The notes beneath the pieces are model-generated. The model worked only from the letters and a program-made list of their open reading frames with translations. It was not told where the DNA came from and searched no databases. From positions 11,265,900 to 11,329,899 of the forward strand of contig NC_052506.1 of NCBI RefSeq assembly GCF_014356525.2: a DNA stretch of 64,000 bases, written 5' to 3'. A program made the position numbers and the translations under genes. Shown one piece after another: positions 11,024 to 22,680 of the stretch. Numbering within the stretch: the first letter of the stretch is position 1; every line of letters starts with the position of its first letter. The DNA is from Nilaparvata lugens (lineage: Eukaryota > Arthropoda > Insecta > Hemiptera > Delphacidae).

Positions 11024-12729
11024 AGACAACATTTTGAATCATCGGAGCAAAACACATAATTCAAATAGCTTTTTCATTCTGATCTTGCATGTGATATACT
11101 GTTCATGGAAATTTAAACCCAGAATATGCAGTGGAATGAAGCACATACAGGAACAAAACACGCTAGATGAAGCGATAGTTGACTGTGGAAGAGCACATAC
11201 AATTTATGCAAAACGCAATGAACAATCCGGTTGTTATCAAGGATCCAACCGGTTCAGCAGCTGGTGGTCCAGAGTTCAGTGACCTTTTGACACATCCAGT
11301 GCTCTATTCCACCCAACTGCTCTCCAGCCAGTGAACGGTATTGTTTATTGCTTCCATGTTATCAAACTGACATTAAGGCCAATCATTACACAACACCATA
11401 ATCGATCTGAATCTGAAACTGTATTCTTTTTGTGCGCCTCTCAACCGGATCTCATTCAGCTTGTTCTCAATGCTCTGGAGAACAATGTTTGCAAGACTTA
11501 TATCGTTGCGACGATTGATTACATAGATTTAAATCAGTTTAAATTAGAAGAGAGTTTTGGAGGATCCATTTGAACTCAATTGATTCATTAAGCTCCAGTA
11601 GTTATATGATCTCAATGGTTTGAAGAATCCATATCAGTGTAAATAATTAGAAGATAATTTTGTGGAATCTTTTTGAACTCAATTTGTTCATTGAGCTCCA
11701 GTAGTGTTATTATCTCAATGTAGAACATTGAATCTTTATTCTTTCTGCAGGAATTGAAGTTTTATTTTTATATAGTATTTCATATTATTATTATTCAAAA
11801 TATAAATTTCAAGAGAAAGATCGAACAATAGTTTCTATAACACGTGTATGAAACAATATTGTTCTAGAATAGGATCCTTTATGTCCATCAGTAAATTCTC
11901 ATCAGAGTATCAGAGAAGAAGAAAACAATAGATTAGCAATCCGCCTGAAACCCCAGCCTCCAAACTGAACCTTATTCCTCTGAATATAGTTGCTAACTAT
12001 TAGAACTATCTCCATCTTGGTAAAGTGCGTATTGCACCCTCATTCAAAAGACAAAATATTTTTTCTGTAGATATATTATCCTTTACTTAGTTTGAGATCA
12101 TACGAGTAGTTCGATCAATCAAATTGAGAATTTCAGACGTTAAATACAACTTGAATGATTCACTTTTTAGTAGGGATAAAATATCATTCACTCTCGTATT
12201 ACTTAGATTGGTCCACGGTATTTTGAAGAAATATATTTTTTTATCGGTATTTTTTTATATATTTTTTTCACGGTATTTTTTCATCTAAATACCGTGGATT
12301 GGTCTACTTATATAACGTAATGTAGTTTATGTGAAATTTGAGTTCATGTTCATGATTATGTGAGTTCATGTTTATTGTTCAGTTAATATAATTTTAATTA
12401 TTTGAGCACTATTGTAAATTGAATGTTGAAGTTTATTATTCTTGTACAATGAATAAGAAAAGAGAGAGATTCATAAGAGTTTACAAAATTCCTAGTTGAA
12501 AAAAAAATGGAAGTGGCTTTTTATGAGAATAAACTTTTAGGAGTAAGTTTGTTTTTTGAATCGTGTTTAAAAACTCCTCTAATAAGTAAATATTCTCTAC
12601 TTTAAAAATAACTAAGTGTTATAAATTATTATTATTTTGGTATTTGAAGCATCCAAATTCAAAATAATAGTTTGTATGAATATTTTTGGATAGAAAATTT
12701 TGTGGAAATCTAGAAGACATAACCTCATT
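11024..12729. other. Unannotated stretch
   Basis: A run at 11010-11573 has two 80-90 codon open frames with no recognisable domain. The stretch 12226-12300 repeats CACGGTATTT-like motifs in both orientations, similar to the ends of the element at 50880-51100, and may be an eroded relative. Confidence 0.3.
11544..11725. repeat. Imperfect tandem duplication, about 102 bp
   Basis: AATTAGAAGA, TTTGAACTCAATT and GAGCTCCAGTAG-type blocks occur twice in order, at about 11544 and 11646. No function is evident. Confidence 0.6.
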
Positions 12730-12815
12730 TGGACCTTTACGTTACCTAAATTTGGGAGAGGAATACTACAAGGTATTCTTAGTTTTTTTTCCTTTCCCAA
12801 TCTGTGCTCCATTGT
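12730..12815 (-). mobile_element. LINE 3'-UTR hairpin remnant
   Basis: On the minus strand the segment reads GATTGGGAAAGG ... CTCTCCCAAATTTAGG, an inverted pair. Similar pairs occur at 22610-22670, 31240-31285, 40440-40490 and 49685-49735. It looks like a recurrent stem-loop in retrotransposon 3' ends. Confidence 0.5.
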
Positions 12816-12966
12816 AAAAAAGAATAGATATATAAAGAATATCCTGAATGAATAATAGAAATGAAAAGAGCATAAATGAATTTGAACGTACAGATGAAAA
12901 GGAAAATAATAAAGAAATTCGCAAGGAATGATATCTCGACGAACAGAGGTTTTAGTGTGTGTGTTT

Positions 12967-13275
12967 AGGTGCGTACAGATATACGCGCCGCGAACATGAG
13001 CAATTCACTTTTAATCAGCTGATTATATCTGTATTTTTACAGAAACGGTAAGATACAGATATAAAAAGCTTGGCATCAGTTGATTAAAAGTGAATTGCTC
13101 ATGTTCGCGGCACACCTTTACAGTGTGAAAGCTTGGCATCAGTTGATTAAAAGTGAATTGCTCATGTTCGCGGCGCGTAAGTCTGTACGCACCTTCACAG
13201 TGTGAAAGCTTGGCATCAGTTGATTAAAAGTGAATTGCTCATGTTCGCGGCGCGTAAGTCTGTACGCACCTTTAC
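12967..13275. mobile_element. MITE with tandemly repeated right end
   Basis: The left terminal repeat AGGTGCGTACAGATATACGC runs into CGCGAACATGAGCAATTCAC. The complementary right end occurs three times in tandem. The units begin AAGCTTGGCATCAG at 13066 (63 bp, internally deleted), 13129 (77 bp) and 13206 (77 bp). The last two units are nearly identical, so the expansion is recent. Confidence 0.85.
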
Positions 13276-14384
13276 AGTGTGTAGCGTACGTATTGGTGTC
13301 TGTTCTGTAACGTTACAAATTGAGTTCTATCCCAATATCATATATGGAGTCCCTGGACATGAATCTTTCATCATAGAATCTCTTTGAAGTAATCATCGCT
13401 GCTTGTTGCTTTTAAACGGATTCCTCTTGGGGTTTGTGTGATTGCTGTCATTACCATAACAACTATACACTTATGACGGAGCCATCTACTTTGAGCACAA
13501 CCCTTCTACTCGTCAATTAAGTTTATTGCATGGTAAGAACTACTTACCAGTGCTACTACTTACTATTACTAGTGCTAATACTTACTAGTGCTACTACTTA
13601 CTAGTGCTACCTGATAAGTGTATGAGGGACGGCCGTCCGGTAGGTAATAATCGTCGCGTCGGCGTGTTTATGGCGGCAACAAAGAGAGAGGTAATTAATG
13701 ACGTTAGCAGAAGAAAGATGACGAGTGGGCGAAAGGATGGATGATCGAGGAGGTAGAGCAGCCTCCTCAGAAAGGAGGTGGCTATCCTTGGTTTATGAAT
13801 AATTTAGTGGTTCTGAACCTTTCAGCGCAATATGAATAATGGAACTAGTTTGAAGAGGATGTAACGAGCCGTAACGTCCGTCCACTTTGATCGTTGCCGT
13901 GACGTCATCGGATCGAATCCCCCTCTACCCACACCCTCACCCACTCTTTGTATCAGCACCATCCATCAGTCGGCCTATCGTCTCCTTTATCAGCCTCCTA
14001 CTTCCAGAAACACCGGCAAATAATGTGATGATACTCCTTCCATTTACAGGAATGTCTCTCAGGAGCCGGTGCATAATGTCCCTTAAGCTGCACCTCACAG
14101 ACATGAAGCAAATACATTTGCACAATGTAGTAACTGGATAATAAAGCAAATGTAAATTCAATAGTCAGTTATTAATAGTTGATATTTTCGGGATGTATTA
14201 GATTACTGCATTTCCTATATGAATTTGCTTCTTGGTTCTTGTACTTCTCTTTTATGGTATAGGTTGGAACTACAGTATCATTTACTTTTTTGTTGAGTTA
14301 TTTGATACTTTAAAACTAATGCCTCAAAAGAAAGATTTCAAGGTTCACTGGATGCGATGATTATCCGTTCATAATTCTGTTTTT
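13276..14384. other. Unannotated stretch with a GC-richer island
   Basis: A low-complexity TACTACTTACTAGTGC array occupies about 13540-13612. From 13617 to 14120 the sequence is GC-richer and free of repeats, with no long coding frame. It is a candidate conserved non-coding element. Confidence 0.35.
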
Positions 14385-14640
14385 TTACAAACTAAGGAAA
14401 ATGTGCATCATTATCATACCAGAAACAATAGACAGATCTATATCCAATACCGAAGATTGTCTAAATCTTTAAACAGTTTTGAAGCAGTTGGGCAAAAGGT
14501 ATATAATAAGTTACCGCTACACCTCCAACAAACAAACACCCCTGACACTGTTCAAATTGAAGGTGCACGATTGGCTGGCAAACAATCCTTTTTATAAATT
14601 GAGTGAATTTTACGAGAGCAGAATCAGCATGCCTTAATTC
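14385..14640 (+). pseudogene. LINE ORF2 C-terminal fragment
   Basis: The frame reads HHYHTRNNRQIYIQYRR, then KSLNSFEAVGQKVYNKLP. After a one-base shift near 14552 it continues FKLKVHDWLANNPFYKLSEF and stops. This aligns by eye with the last 70 residues of the intact ORF2 at 54594-57458, which has HQTRGRNN, VKLFNMLSEQFRGLP and NPIYTFQEFYE at matching spacing. It is therefore the extreme C-terminus of a related CR1/Jockey-group reverse transcriptase, 5' truncated and frameshifted. It is followed by AT-rich sequence that may be its 3' UTR. Confidence 0.75.
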
Positions 14641-15137
14641 TCATCTGTCAGTACGTATGAACTAGCTGCTTAATATTGTAATGTTATCTTTATTATTTGT
14701 AGTATTTGGAAATGTAATCTAAATAGCAATGTAATAGTAACAATGTGTCTCTTAATGTGTGACTCTCTATTTCATGTGCTATTTGTGTGACTTTGTTTTG
14801 TGCTTTTTGGCTGGCGGACGATAAAATTGTATTTATTTATTTAATCTTATTTGTACAAAGCTCTACAGCAAATGGTGTATGTTTATTTCTATTATCTTAT
14901 GTATTTTCGTCAGTGTTCCGATCTGGGATAAATAATCAAAAATGTTTTGTAGGGTACCTAAATCAAAAGTATAACTCTTCTCGAATTCTTTACATTTCAT
15001 CATCTTAGCTTATTTGATAAGTTAGGTAAGTTAGGCAACCTACTTAGCCTATAGATTCAGTATCGGAACAAGAGAAAACTACGGTGAATGATATACCTTC
15101 CGAATGATAGGCCTTCCGTGGTAATCGATTGACTCTA
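14641..15137. other. AT-rich stretch
   Basis: This is possibly the 3' UTR of the LINE fragment just upstream. Nothing else was recognised. Confidence 0.35.
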
Positions 15138-15279
15138 AGGCTCAACTCACACTTACGCGACTCAGGTAGAGAAGAGACTTGACTCTAGTCTAGAGCATGT
15201 GTTTTCAAATGATGACAGTCGCGGAGACTTGAGTCGAGTCTCTTCTCGACCTGAGTCACGTAAGTGTGAGTTGAGCCTA
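15138..15279. mobile_element. Short palindromic MITE
   Basis: Nearly the whole 142 bp is an inverted repeat. The left end AGGCTCAACTCACACTTACG continues to GACTCAGGTAGAGAAGAGAC, and the right end is its complement, ending GTGTGAGTTGAGCCT. The central loop is around TGTTTTCAAATGATG. Confidence 0.8.
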
Positions 15280-15574
15280 CGAGATAGGTATTATTGCTAT
15301 TTACATGTGTGGAAGTGGTAGCATAGAGAAAGGATAAGCGTAAGTTAAACTACGCTTTTTTATCTCATTTAATGTGAGTGTGGAGTAACGATAAAACTTA
15401 AAGATGTGAATTTAACGAAACTTAATAATCAAGTATGATTTATACTTAATTATTACTGATTAGTACAGACACTGTTTAGGTTTTAATCTACGTTTCACTC
15501 TACGTTAAACTACCTATTTGTTTGTCTCTGGTGGTAGTCTCCAATATTTAAAATATTCTTGAGTCCTGTTTGGT

Positions 15575-16027
15575 GTGTCAATTGATTTGACAATAACAGA
15601 AGTAGGTCAACAACTGCTGATCGATCCCAACCAATTCCGACGTTTTAAATTCGTTCAACGGGCACCAGTTCAAACTTTTCCACGTTTAGTTGACTACTGT
15701 CAACAGCTTTTCCCCTCACTTTCATTTCTAGATATGAGTATCAACTTGATAGGAGATGTAAGCTTTCTATCATTCACAGACGAATCAATAGCAGCCGAAA
15801 ATAGCAAGAGCCTGGGAGTGTGGAGAAGAAATCACAGGCTGATTGGAAAGTTTGTACTCGATAGAGAAAAATTGGAGCTGGGTGATCAGGAGCAAGGCAG
15901 AGGCTGGATAGAGAATTTCGATCTGGTGATCTTCATTTTCTGCCTGTCTGAACGAGCGCAAGTCTCCAGTGTGCTCCGTGCTCCGTCGAACGGGGCGGGC
16001 ATGTCTCCGCCAGATGACTGTGACTGA
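15575..16027 (+). other. Unrecognised 150-codon open frame
   Basis: The frame is long for this AT-rich background but has no ATG until residue 54 (15734). I recognise no domain, signal peptide or membrane segment. An acceptor-like TTTCATTTCTAG precedes that ATG. It could be a chance frame, a host exon, or a degraded element. Composition is mixed, with a Pro/Ser/Arg-rich end (RAPSNGAGMSPPDD). Confidence 0.2.
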
Positions 16028-16475
16028 CTGACATTAGTTCAGCCAAGGATGAGATCCAAAAATTGAACATTCTTTAATGTAAGAAAGTTCCACTTCTGTT
16101 ATTTCGGCAAACTTCAAGTCTCAGAATCCTGCATTTCAACGTCATCCAAATCGAAGATTTTTAAAGCGTTCACAGTTTGTAAACAAATCTCAAGTGCACT
16201 TACGAAAATATTATTGACATTGACTTTCCTGTGATATGTGCTGAATTTCCTTAGTATCTCTTTTTTGTGATTCCCGATTTGAACTCTCTCTACGGGGTTG
16301 ACTGATGCCTTCTATTTCTACAAAATTATTTTCAAGTTACATGTCGTATGACTATGGATGAAGATTAGAAATTGAGAGTCCCCTCTCTACAGTGATTCTC
16401 ATTTCCTTAAAGCATCTGGTTGAGTATATAAGTAGATTGAGTATATATTGGTTTGTAGTAAAAGTTGATTGATTA
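16028..16475. other. Unannotated stretch
   Basis: I see no gene or repeat here that I can support. Confidence 0.4.
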
Positions 16476-16478
16476 TTA

Positions 16479-16789
16479 AGCCGTGTCCACACTGAACAAA
16501 TGTTCTACAAACATGTTTGTAGGAAAAATTTGGGCAAATTTTATCATGTTTGACAAAAAATGTTTGCCCGTGGCCAGTGTGGACGCGTCACCAAACAAAA
16601 TATTTGTGAGTGAGAAGAACAGGTTCTGTTCTACAACTATTTTACAGCTGTCAAAACTGAAAATGTTTGGAAAACAGTAATTATTTGTTTGACAAACAAT
16701 GATTGACCAAACTTTTTAAAATGTTTGTCCCTGAGCTCCTCAACAAGCATGCTTGCCGAACATGTATGTTGTTCAGTGTGGACATGGCT
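16479..16789. mobile_element. MITE with TTA target duplication
   Basis: The ends are inverted repeats: AGCCGTGTCCACACTGAACA at the left and a complement ending TTCAGTGTGGACATGGCT at the right. TTA flanks both sides (16476-16478, 16790-16792). A 3-bp TTA duplication suits PIF/Harbinger-type elements. The interior is full of ATGTTTG/CAAACAT words on both strands. No coding is seen. Confidence 0.75.
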
Positions 16790-17019
16790 TTAGAAGTTAT
16801 AAATAAGGACTCTAGTTTGCTTGTTTGTAATACGATGGGAATTCCCAACTCCATCCAAACTAATTATTGTGAAATAATCAATCTATCATAAAAACAGGAT
16901 GGAAACAGAATAATTCTACCAATGAGATTGAATTCCATTGAGTTTCCATTTTGGAAATGAGATTATATTCTAGCTGTGAATGGAAGTTTATTCAGAAACT
17001 CAAATCCAAATTGAATGTA

Positions 17020-17530
17020 TATCGAAATGAAAAAATTAATTATTCCTAAATATGCTTTTCGGGTTTCTTATGAATCTCTGTTTATGATCACTAAGATTGT
17101 GAAGTACAAAAGAGTGTCAACTTGACGAATGTCTTCACCGGTCAGAGAAATTGATACAACAAATCTGGAGATGAGTTTCTCTAAGGATTTCTCTAATGAT
17201 TTTCTCAATTCAAATGAGGACTATTGAAATATTCGGATGTTCCGATGTTCCATTCAGGCTGAGATATACACATGATATGTGTATTCTTAATATATGGAAC
17301 ATACGAACATTTCAATAGTCCTCATTTGAATTGAGAAAGTCATTAGAGAAATCCTTAGAGAAATTCATCTCCATATTTGTTGTATCAAATTCTCTGACCG
17401 GTGAAGACATTCGTCAAGTTGACACTCTTTTGTACTTCACAATCTTAGTGATCCTAAACAGAAATTCATAAGAATCCCGTAAAGCATATTTAAGAATAAA
17501 TAATTTTTATATTTCATTTCATATTCGCAC
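17020..17530. repeat. Long foldback palindrome, arms over 190 bp
   Basis: The left arm (about 17020-17235) and right arm (about 17310-17530) are close reverse complements. Shared blocks are TGCTTTTCGGGTTTCTTATG, GATCACTAAGATTGTGAAGT, AGTGTCAACTTGACGAATGT and CCTCATTTGAATTGAGAAA. The loop is about 75 bp. No coding or clear target duplication was found. Confidence 0.85.
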
Positions 17531-18299
17531 AATATATTTCCTTCTCGCTTGAAGAGAATTCAATCATTATTCTAGTATCGACTAATTGACCTAATGGGAT
17601 ATAAGACAGAAATTTACAAGGAACTTGAGAGAGATCCTACTTCTCTCCTTTCAACCATGAAACTTGTAGTAAAAGTAGGTCAAGCGATGTATCATATCGT
17701 TTAATCTCAATATACATGATAGATGTAGGAGCTACAGTAACTATATTGGGTAATTAGTTACCGTAGTTACAGTAGTTACTGTAGTAGGGGCTATCACTCA
17801 CTATCAAGGAATACCACTTAGAAACTGTTGTGAATCATATTTGCCACCTGTGATTAACAACCTGTTTTCAACTTGCATTAGTTTTGTTTATTATTGTATC
17901 AGTCTATATAATATTAATATCTCCTCAATTTTGTCATCTCTGAATTAAAACATCTAATCATTCATTTCTGTTTACAAAAGAAAAATAGTCCAATGGCTAT
18001 TCAACATTGGCAGGGATGCTTCGGAGGCCCTTGTCAATTCACCCTACACCTAGGTTTCGTCTTAGATATTCGTCTACAGATATACCCACGCTTGTGTTTA
18101 GTTTCTTGTTTTTGATGCAGCACTCTATTAACTCTTTCGACCTTATAGCATCAACCTATATCAGAATAGATTCAACCTATTTTATTTTCTACAATTGAAG
18201 TTATTGTTCAATTAAAGTTTATTTTTTATGTTAAAAAAAGTAAAATCTAAAAGTTTTTCAAGAAATGATTTCGATTATCTTGTATTTCTTAAGGCTTTT
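17531..18299. other. AT-rich stretch
   Basis: The last part (from about 18000) may be body of the retroelement whose 3' end follows at 18300-18465. Nothing coding was recognised. Confidence 0.3.
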
Positions 18300-18465
18300 C
18301 TAGATAGGAATTCTTTCCCCACACACGGATTTATAGTCCAAGTGGGGAAATATATTTCCTTGATTTGTTTTTGTATAACTATTATTGTTATTAGTTCTTT
18401 TGTATAACTGATATGTATATGTATTTTTTTGAGGAAATAAAAATTGAATTGAATTGAATCATCCA
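18300..18465 (+). mobile_element. LINE 3' end with hairpin and AATTG tail
   Basis: It contains TTTCCCCACACACGGATT ... AGTGGGGAAATATATTTCC, a stem-loop, then an AT-rich part and the tail GGAAATAAAAATTGAATTGAATTGAATC. The same 3' end occurs at 62443-62572 and, inverted, at 62864-62990. It is a family-specific retrotransposon terminus. Confidence 0.7.
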
Positions 18466-19205
18466 GTTTTATTTTACCAATTTTATCATAGGAAATCCAC
18501 TTAATATCATATTTCCTATAAAAGTTATACATATCATTTTGAATTTGTCACTACTGTAGAAGGCATGGTACTCATAATTTGCATGAGTTCGCAAATTGAA
18601 TAAATCATCAGATTTGATTGATCACTTCCTAATAGCTACTTGCTACGCATAAATGTCATTTCTTTACATGACTGACCGATTAATAATCAGCTGAAGTATA
18701 AAGGGTAGAACGGAATTGGCCATTCTGGCTAATGGTTTGGGAAAAATTTATTGCTACACAATTAATGGGTCACGATAGCTACTTTGTAATGACTCGCAAG
18801 TGTGCTTGAGGAAAGAGATTGGGTTTAATGGCTTGTGTAGTTGAATGGTGAGACACCTAGAGCAATGAATTGAAATAAATGAGCTCCTTTCAAGTGGCGT
18901 TGAGAACAGAACTTTGAATGATTCCAATTTGACAAAACATTAGTTTTCCATGAGAGTGTGATTCAAATATTCTATAATTGGGATCTGGGAAATTCATCAC
19001 AAGTGAAAGTAAATTAATATATAAATAAATAACCCGTTTATTGCTTTCTTAAACAATTACAAAAAATTTAAAATAGAAAGCTATATACAATTCAGAAGGC
19101 AATAATCAGCAGATGCTGGGTTACAATTATCCACGCCGCAAGTGAAAGAACGGAATAGAATTTACACTAGATACTGAATTGGAAAAAGGAGAACTGATTC
19201 TAGAA
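18466..19205. other. AT-rich stretch, nothing recognised
   Basis: I see no supported feature here. Confidence 0.4.
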
Positions 19206-19600
19206 GAATAAGAAAGGAAATGACCTTGAACCTTTTAGCCTTGAATTTCTATAATCATCTATGTAATCATGGTCTTTCAAAATAGTGTACTGTAATAGAT
19301 TAGAATCAATGTTATCACGTATTAGAAATGGATTAAGGGAAAATTGGAACAGGTATGCCTCCATCTCTTTTATGATTTCAAGTGAATTCAATTCAATTCA
19401 ATATTAACACTTTGAATAAGAAAGGAAATGACCTTGAATCTTCATAGACTTGAATTTCTATAATAATCTATGTAATCATCGTTTTTCAAATAACGTAATA
19501 ATAGATTAGAATCAATGTTTTTAAGTATTAGAAATTGGGAGAAGGGAAAATTGGAACAGGTATGCCTCCATAATAGCATCCCTGTTATGATTTCAAGAGA
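19206..19600. repeat. Tandem duplication, about 208 bp unit
   Basis: The block AATAAGAAAGGAAATGACCT ... GGGAAAATTGGAACAGGTAT ... TATGATTTCAAG occurs twice head to tail, starting near 19206 and 19414. The first copy ends in AATTC-type pentamers, so these may be two joined retroelement 3' ends on the minus strand. Confidence 0.75.
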
Positions 19601-20269
19601 GATTCATCCAATATACTACCATTTTTAACTATTCAACAGAAGTCTCTAGTCCCTCACAATTATATTTTGATCCTCCAGCCATATTATGTTCTGACCAGGG
19701 GTGACTGAATTTCAAACGATTTTCATGCTGTATGTTATGATTTCTAGCTTTTAATACTAATCGATTACCAGATATTTACCACTTTAAAAATTTGTCAAAT
19801 GAAGCTCCCCACATAATTTTTGAAATAAAATGAAAATTATTTAATCTTCCAACTTGATGGACGTTCTTGTTACTTCATAGATTGGTACCTGATGTTAGAA
19901 GAGAATTCAATATCTCAATAATTGAGTAAGTGAGACCATATAATCCATTTTTTTGAATGAGTGTTAAATATCATAATATTTTTTGTATATAATTACATTT
20001 CTAGGGAACTTGAAAATCTAGTCATAAAAGAAAAAAAATCAATCTGTCACCTTTCACTGACTACTGCATTTCTATCACTGCTAGAACTCAAGTATACGGT
20101 GAATATATTATCGTGAATACATTATAATCTTAATCTATATATATAAAAGCGAAATGGCACGCACTCACTCACTGACTGACTGACTCACTCACTCATTCGC
20201 AGAACTAAAAATCTACCGGACCAAAAACGTTCAAATTTGGTAGGTATGTTCAGTTAACCCTTTAGATTG

Positions 20270-20825
20270 ATTGATTTTTATTGAGTGCTAGGTCTAGTAA
20301 GACCCATTGCACATTACAACAAAACATAACATCACAAAAATAATAGAATGTAAAAACTAAAAATAAATATTCTAAGAACTTAGAATTAAATAGGTAAAGA
20401 GATTACAATAAAATATTAATTACAATTAATACTAATTATAATGAAATGAAGAATATTAAACTACAATAAAAAACTAGAAAATAATTACTGCAGCATTAAC
20501 AACAAGCAATAACAGATGAGATATAATAACAGATGCTATACTATCAAACCAAAAATAATCGAAGTAATACATGTTATAATGAAGTGTGTTAAATAATATA
20601 AACCATTTATAAATGGATGTAGAAGACAAATTTTTAATATTCATATGGTATGGATCAATGTAAAACAGATAATCGTTAAAGGACCAGTCACTCATCAATC
20701 ATAAGCAAATGAGCGTGCAATCTTTTCTTAAACAGGGAGAGAGACGTGGAAAACACAATGTGAGTTGGAAGGGCGTTCCACTCTCTGCTTGCTGTTGTGA
20801 TGAAAGACGAATTGAAAAGATGATA
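20270..20825 (-). mobile_element. 5'-truncated LINE inserted in Helitron 1
   Basis: The uninterrupted Helitron 2 reads straight through from CCCTTTAGA to GGCGCAC, so these bases are an insertion. The 3' end lies at the left with an AATC-type tail (ATTGATTGATTTTTATTGAG on the plus strand). The 5' break at the right contains the end of ORF2. A TAGA repeat at both edges may be the target duplication. Confidence 0.8.
20688..20825 (-). pseudogene. LINE ORF2 C-terminus
   Basis: The minus strand encodes FNSSFITTASREWNALPTHI, then FSTSLSLFKKRLHAHLLMID and a stop at 20688-20690. REWN(A/S)LP followed by SL..FK..L..HL is the usual C-terminal signature of CR1/Jockey-group LINE reverse transcriptases. 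About 45 codons remain in frame; the rest is lost by 5' truncation. Confidence 0.75.
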
Positions 20826-21899
20826 GAGGCGCACTAAGAAATCTTTTGGCAATATTTTAACTCTAAGGGTGGTTTTTGAGGGTTTAGAGTTCGTCTTTTA
20901 GCACGTATATTCTTCTTATTCTCTTAATTATAATTGAATAAAGGCCATACCATATGTTAATATAGAACTATAATCTAGAGAGAGTACCTCTTCAAAAAAG
21001 TTGTTAACTGGTAACTAAATTAATGATTTTGTCAGGTTGGCATTAAGTTGAGTTGACTTTGTTAGGTTGGCACCAAGTTGAAGATTGAAATGCATTTATC
21101 GCGGAAAAATTGATTGGGCACTGCTATTTCAATCGGAGCTATTCCTAGGAATATTACATTACTAGCCGTCAGGCTCGCATCGCTCGTCATATCCGTTTAG
21201 CCAGACGTTTAGTCTGGACCCCCGACTGGATCGTCCTAACATATGATAAAAATGCTCAAATGAAAAATGCTGATCTCATTCTTTGACGATCCAGTCGGGG
21301 GTCCAGGGGGCAGAGCTCCCTGGCTAGACGGATATGGCGAGCGAAGCGAGCCTGACGGCTAGTATTATATATGAGCTATCCATGAACCATGATAACGAGC
21401 ATCGAATTCAGAACCAAACAAGTAATTTCAATTCTCAGTTCTCAATGAAAGTCAACTCGAATTTCTTACATCAATGTCACCGTCAGGAGATCGTAAAGTT
21501 TGACATTTTTTGTAAGCCACTTCTCCATTCATGACAGCCATGACATGCTCTAGGTATCACATTTCCAGTTGGAATTAGTTAACGTCATCGTGAATGAGCA
21601 ACAAATAGAACAACCATCTTCGGGCTCTATGCAAATTAAGACAAAAGTAAAGTGTTAAGTGACAAGTGGAAAGACTGCGACAGGCGAAGTTTCTATACGA
21701 GATTATTTGCGGGCAGCAGTCGGTGTGACGTCGTGGAGGAAGTTTGAGGAGGAGACCGAAGGATGTAGAAGTGGAAGAAATATGAAGACAGGCAACAGCT
21801 AAGTGGCCTCGTCACATTCATATCTGTCTTGGACACGCACAGCTTGCTTTTGAGTTGGACGACTTCCGAAACTTCATCTATTCATACGGCAACTGCTCC

Positions 21900-22030
21900 T
21901 CATTGCGTCTCCTCCTCTCCTCATTGCCGTCTCCTCCTCTCCTCATTGCTGTCTCCTCCTCTCCTCATTGCCGTCTCCTCCTCTCCTCATTGCCGTCTCC
22001 TCCTCTCCTCATTGCCGCCTCCTCCTCTTT
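21900..22030. repeat. 24-bp pyrimidine-rich minisatellite
   Basis: About five and a half units of CTCCTCATTGCCGTCTCCTC plus CTCT occur. The unit is a multiple of three, so all plus-strand frames that start open stay open (LLLSSLPS-type repeats). No start or splice context supports coding. Confidence 0.85.
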
Positions 22031-22597
22031 TCCTCCGACGAATTCAGTTGCATCCTCACCACCTCCTCACTCCAACTGTACCTTGTTGCGGTAGCAAATT
22101 TCAAAACTTAAAAACTTTACGCTTCCGCCGCCGAGAGAGGCCTGCCGCAAGATGAAACTCTCAACCGGTGACAACTGAAATAAAGCTTTCCCTGTGGAAG
22201 CCACCCACACCCACACCAAGGCAGCCGACAGCGCTTCTTATTAAACGCTAATACCGTAAGCCAGTTGCTCAAGTAATGTTTATAATGGGAGCCGCATTGC
22301 TCACACTACTCGAGGAGTTAGTCGGTGGAAAATTCAACTGGTGAGAAAGTGATATCCCCGCAGATTCAGTTCAAATTGCATGCGTGACTAACTATCTGAA
22401 GTCGCAACTTCTTAATTAGATTTCCCTTTGGAGCTTGGTTGAAAATAGTTCTTCTCCAGTCGCATCATTCCCATCTTCAATGGGAATATTATTTGACTCT
22501 AGTGGGATTTCAAAATCTGGCATGATCAAGTTAAGAAAATAGGATAGAATGAATATGTTTCTGATGTTATTTATTTATTCGTGGACAGAATCTCAAA

Positions 22598-22680
22598 TCA
22601 TACAAATATGATTAGGAAGGAACAACAGGCTTGGACCAAATCTATTCCATTCCCAAATTTTGATGAATAAATAAAATGTC
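22598..22680 (+). mobile_element. LINE 3'-end hairpin remnant
   Basis: It contains GATTAGGAAGGAACAACAGG ... CATTCCCAAATTTTGATG, then AATAAATAAA. It belongs to the recurrent 3' stem-loop class also seen at 40440-40535 and 49685-49735. Confidence 0.5.

Larger units (their letters stand above)
20134..21363 (+). mobile_element. Non-autonomous Helitron 1 (interrupted by a LINE)
   Basis: It starts TCTATATATATAAAAGCGAA, the standard Helitron 5' end, followed by CACT/GACT tandem repeats. It ends with the hairpin GGCGAGCGAAGCGAGCC, then TGACGG and CTAGT at 21363. The last 210 bp (21153-21363) form a palindrome, because the terminal hairpin and CTAGT also occur inverted at its inner edge. It has no Rep/helicase coding. 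A LINE fragment occupies about 20270-20825. Copy 2 at 23057-23725 is in the opposite orientation. Confidence 0.85.

Noticed and set aside
21829..22155. Ser/Pro/Leu-rich 108-codon frame as a secreted protein
   Set aside because: Most of it is the 24-bp pyrimidine-rich minisatellite read in frame; no signal peptide or splice structure is convincing.
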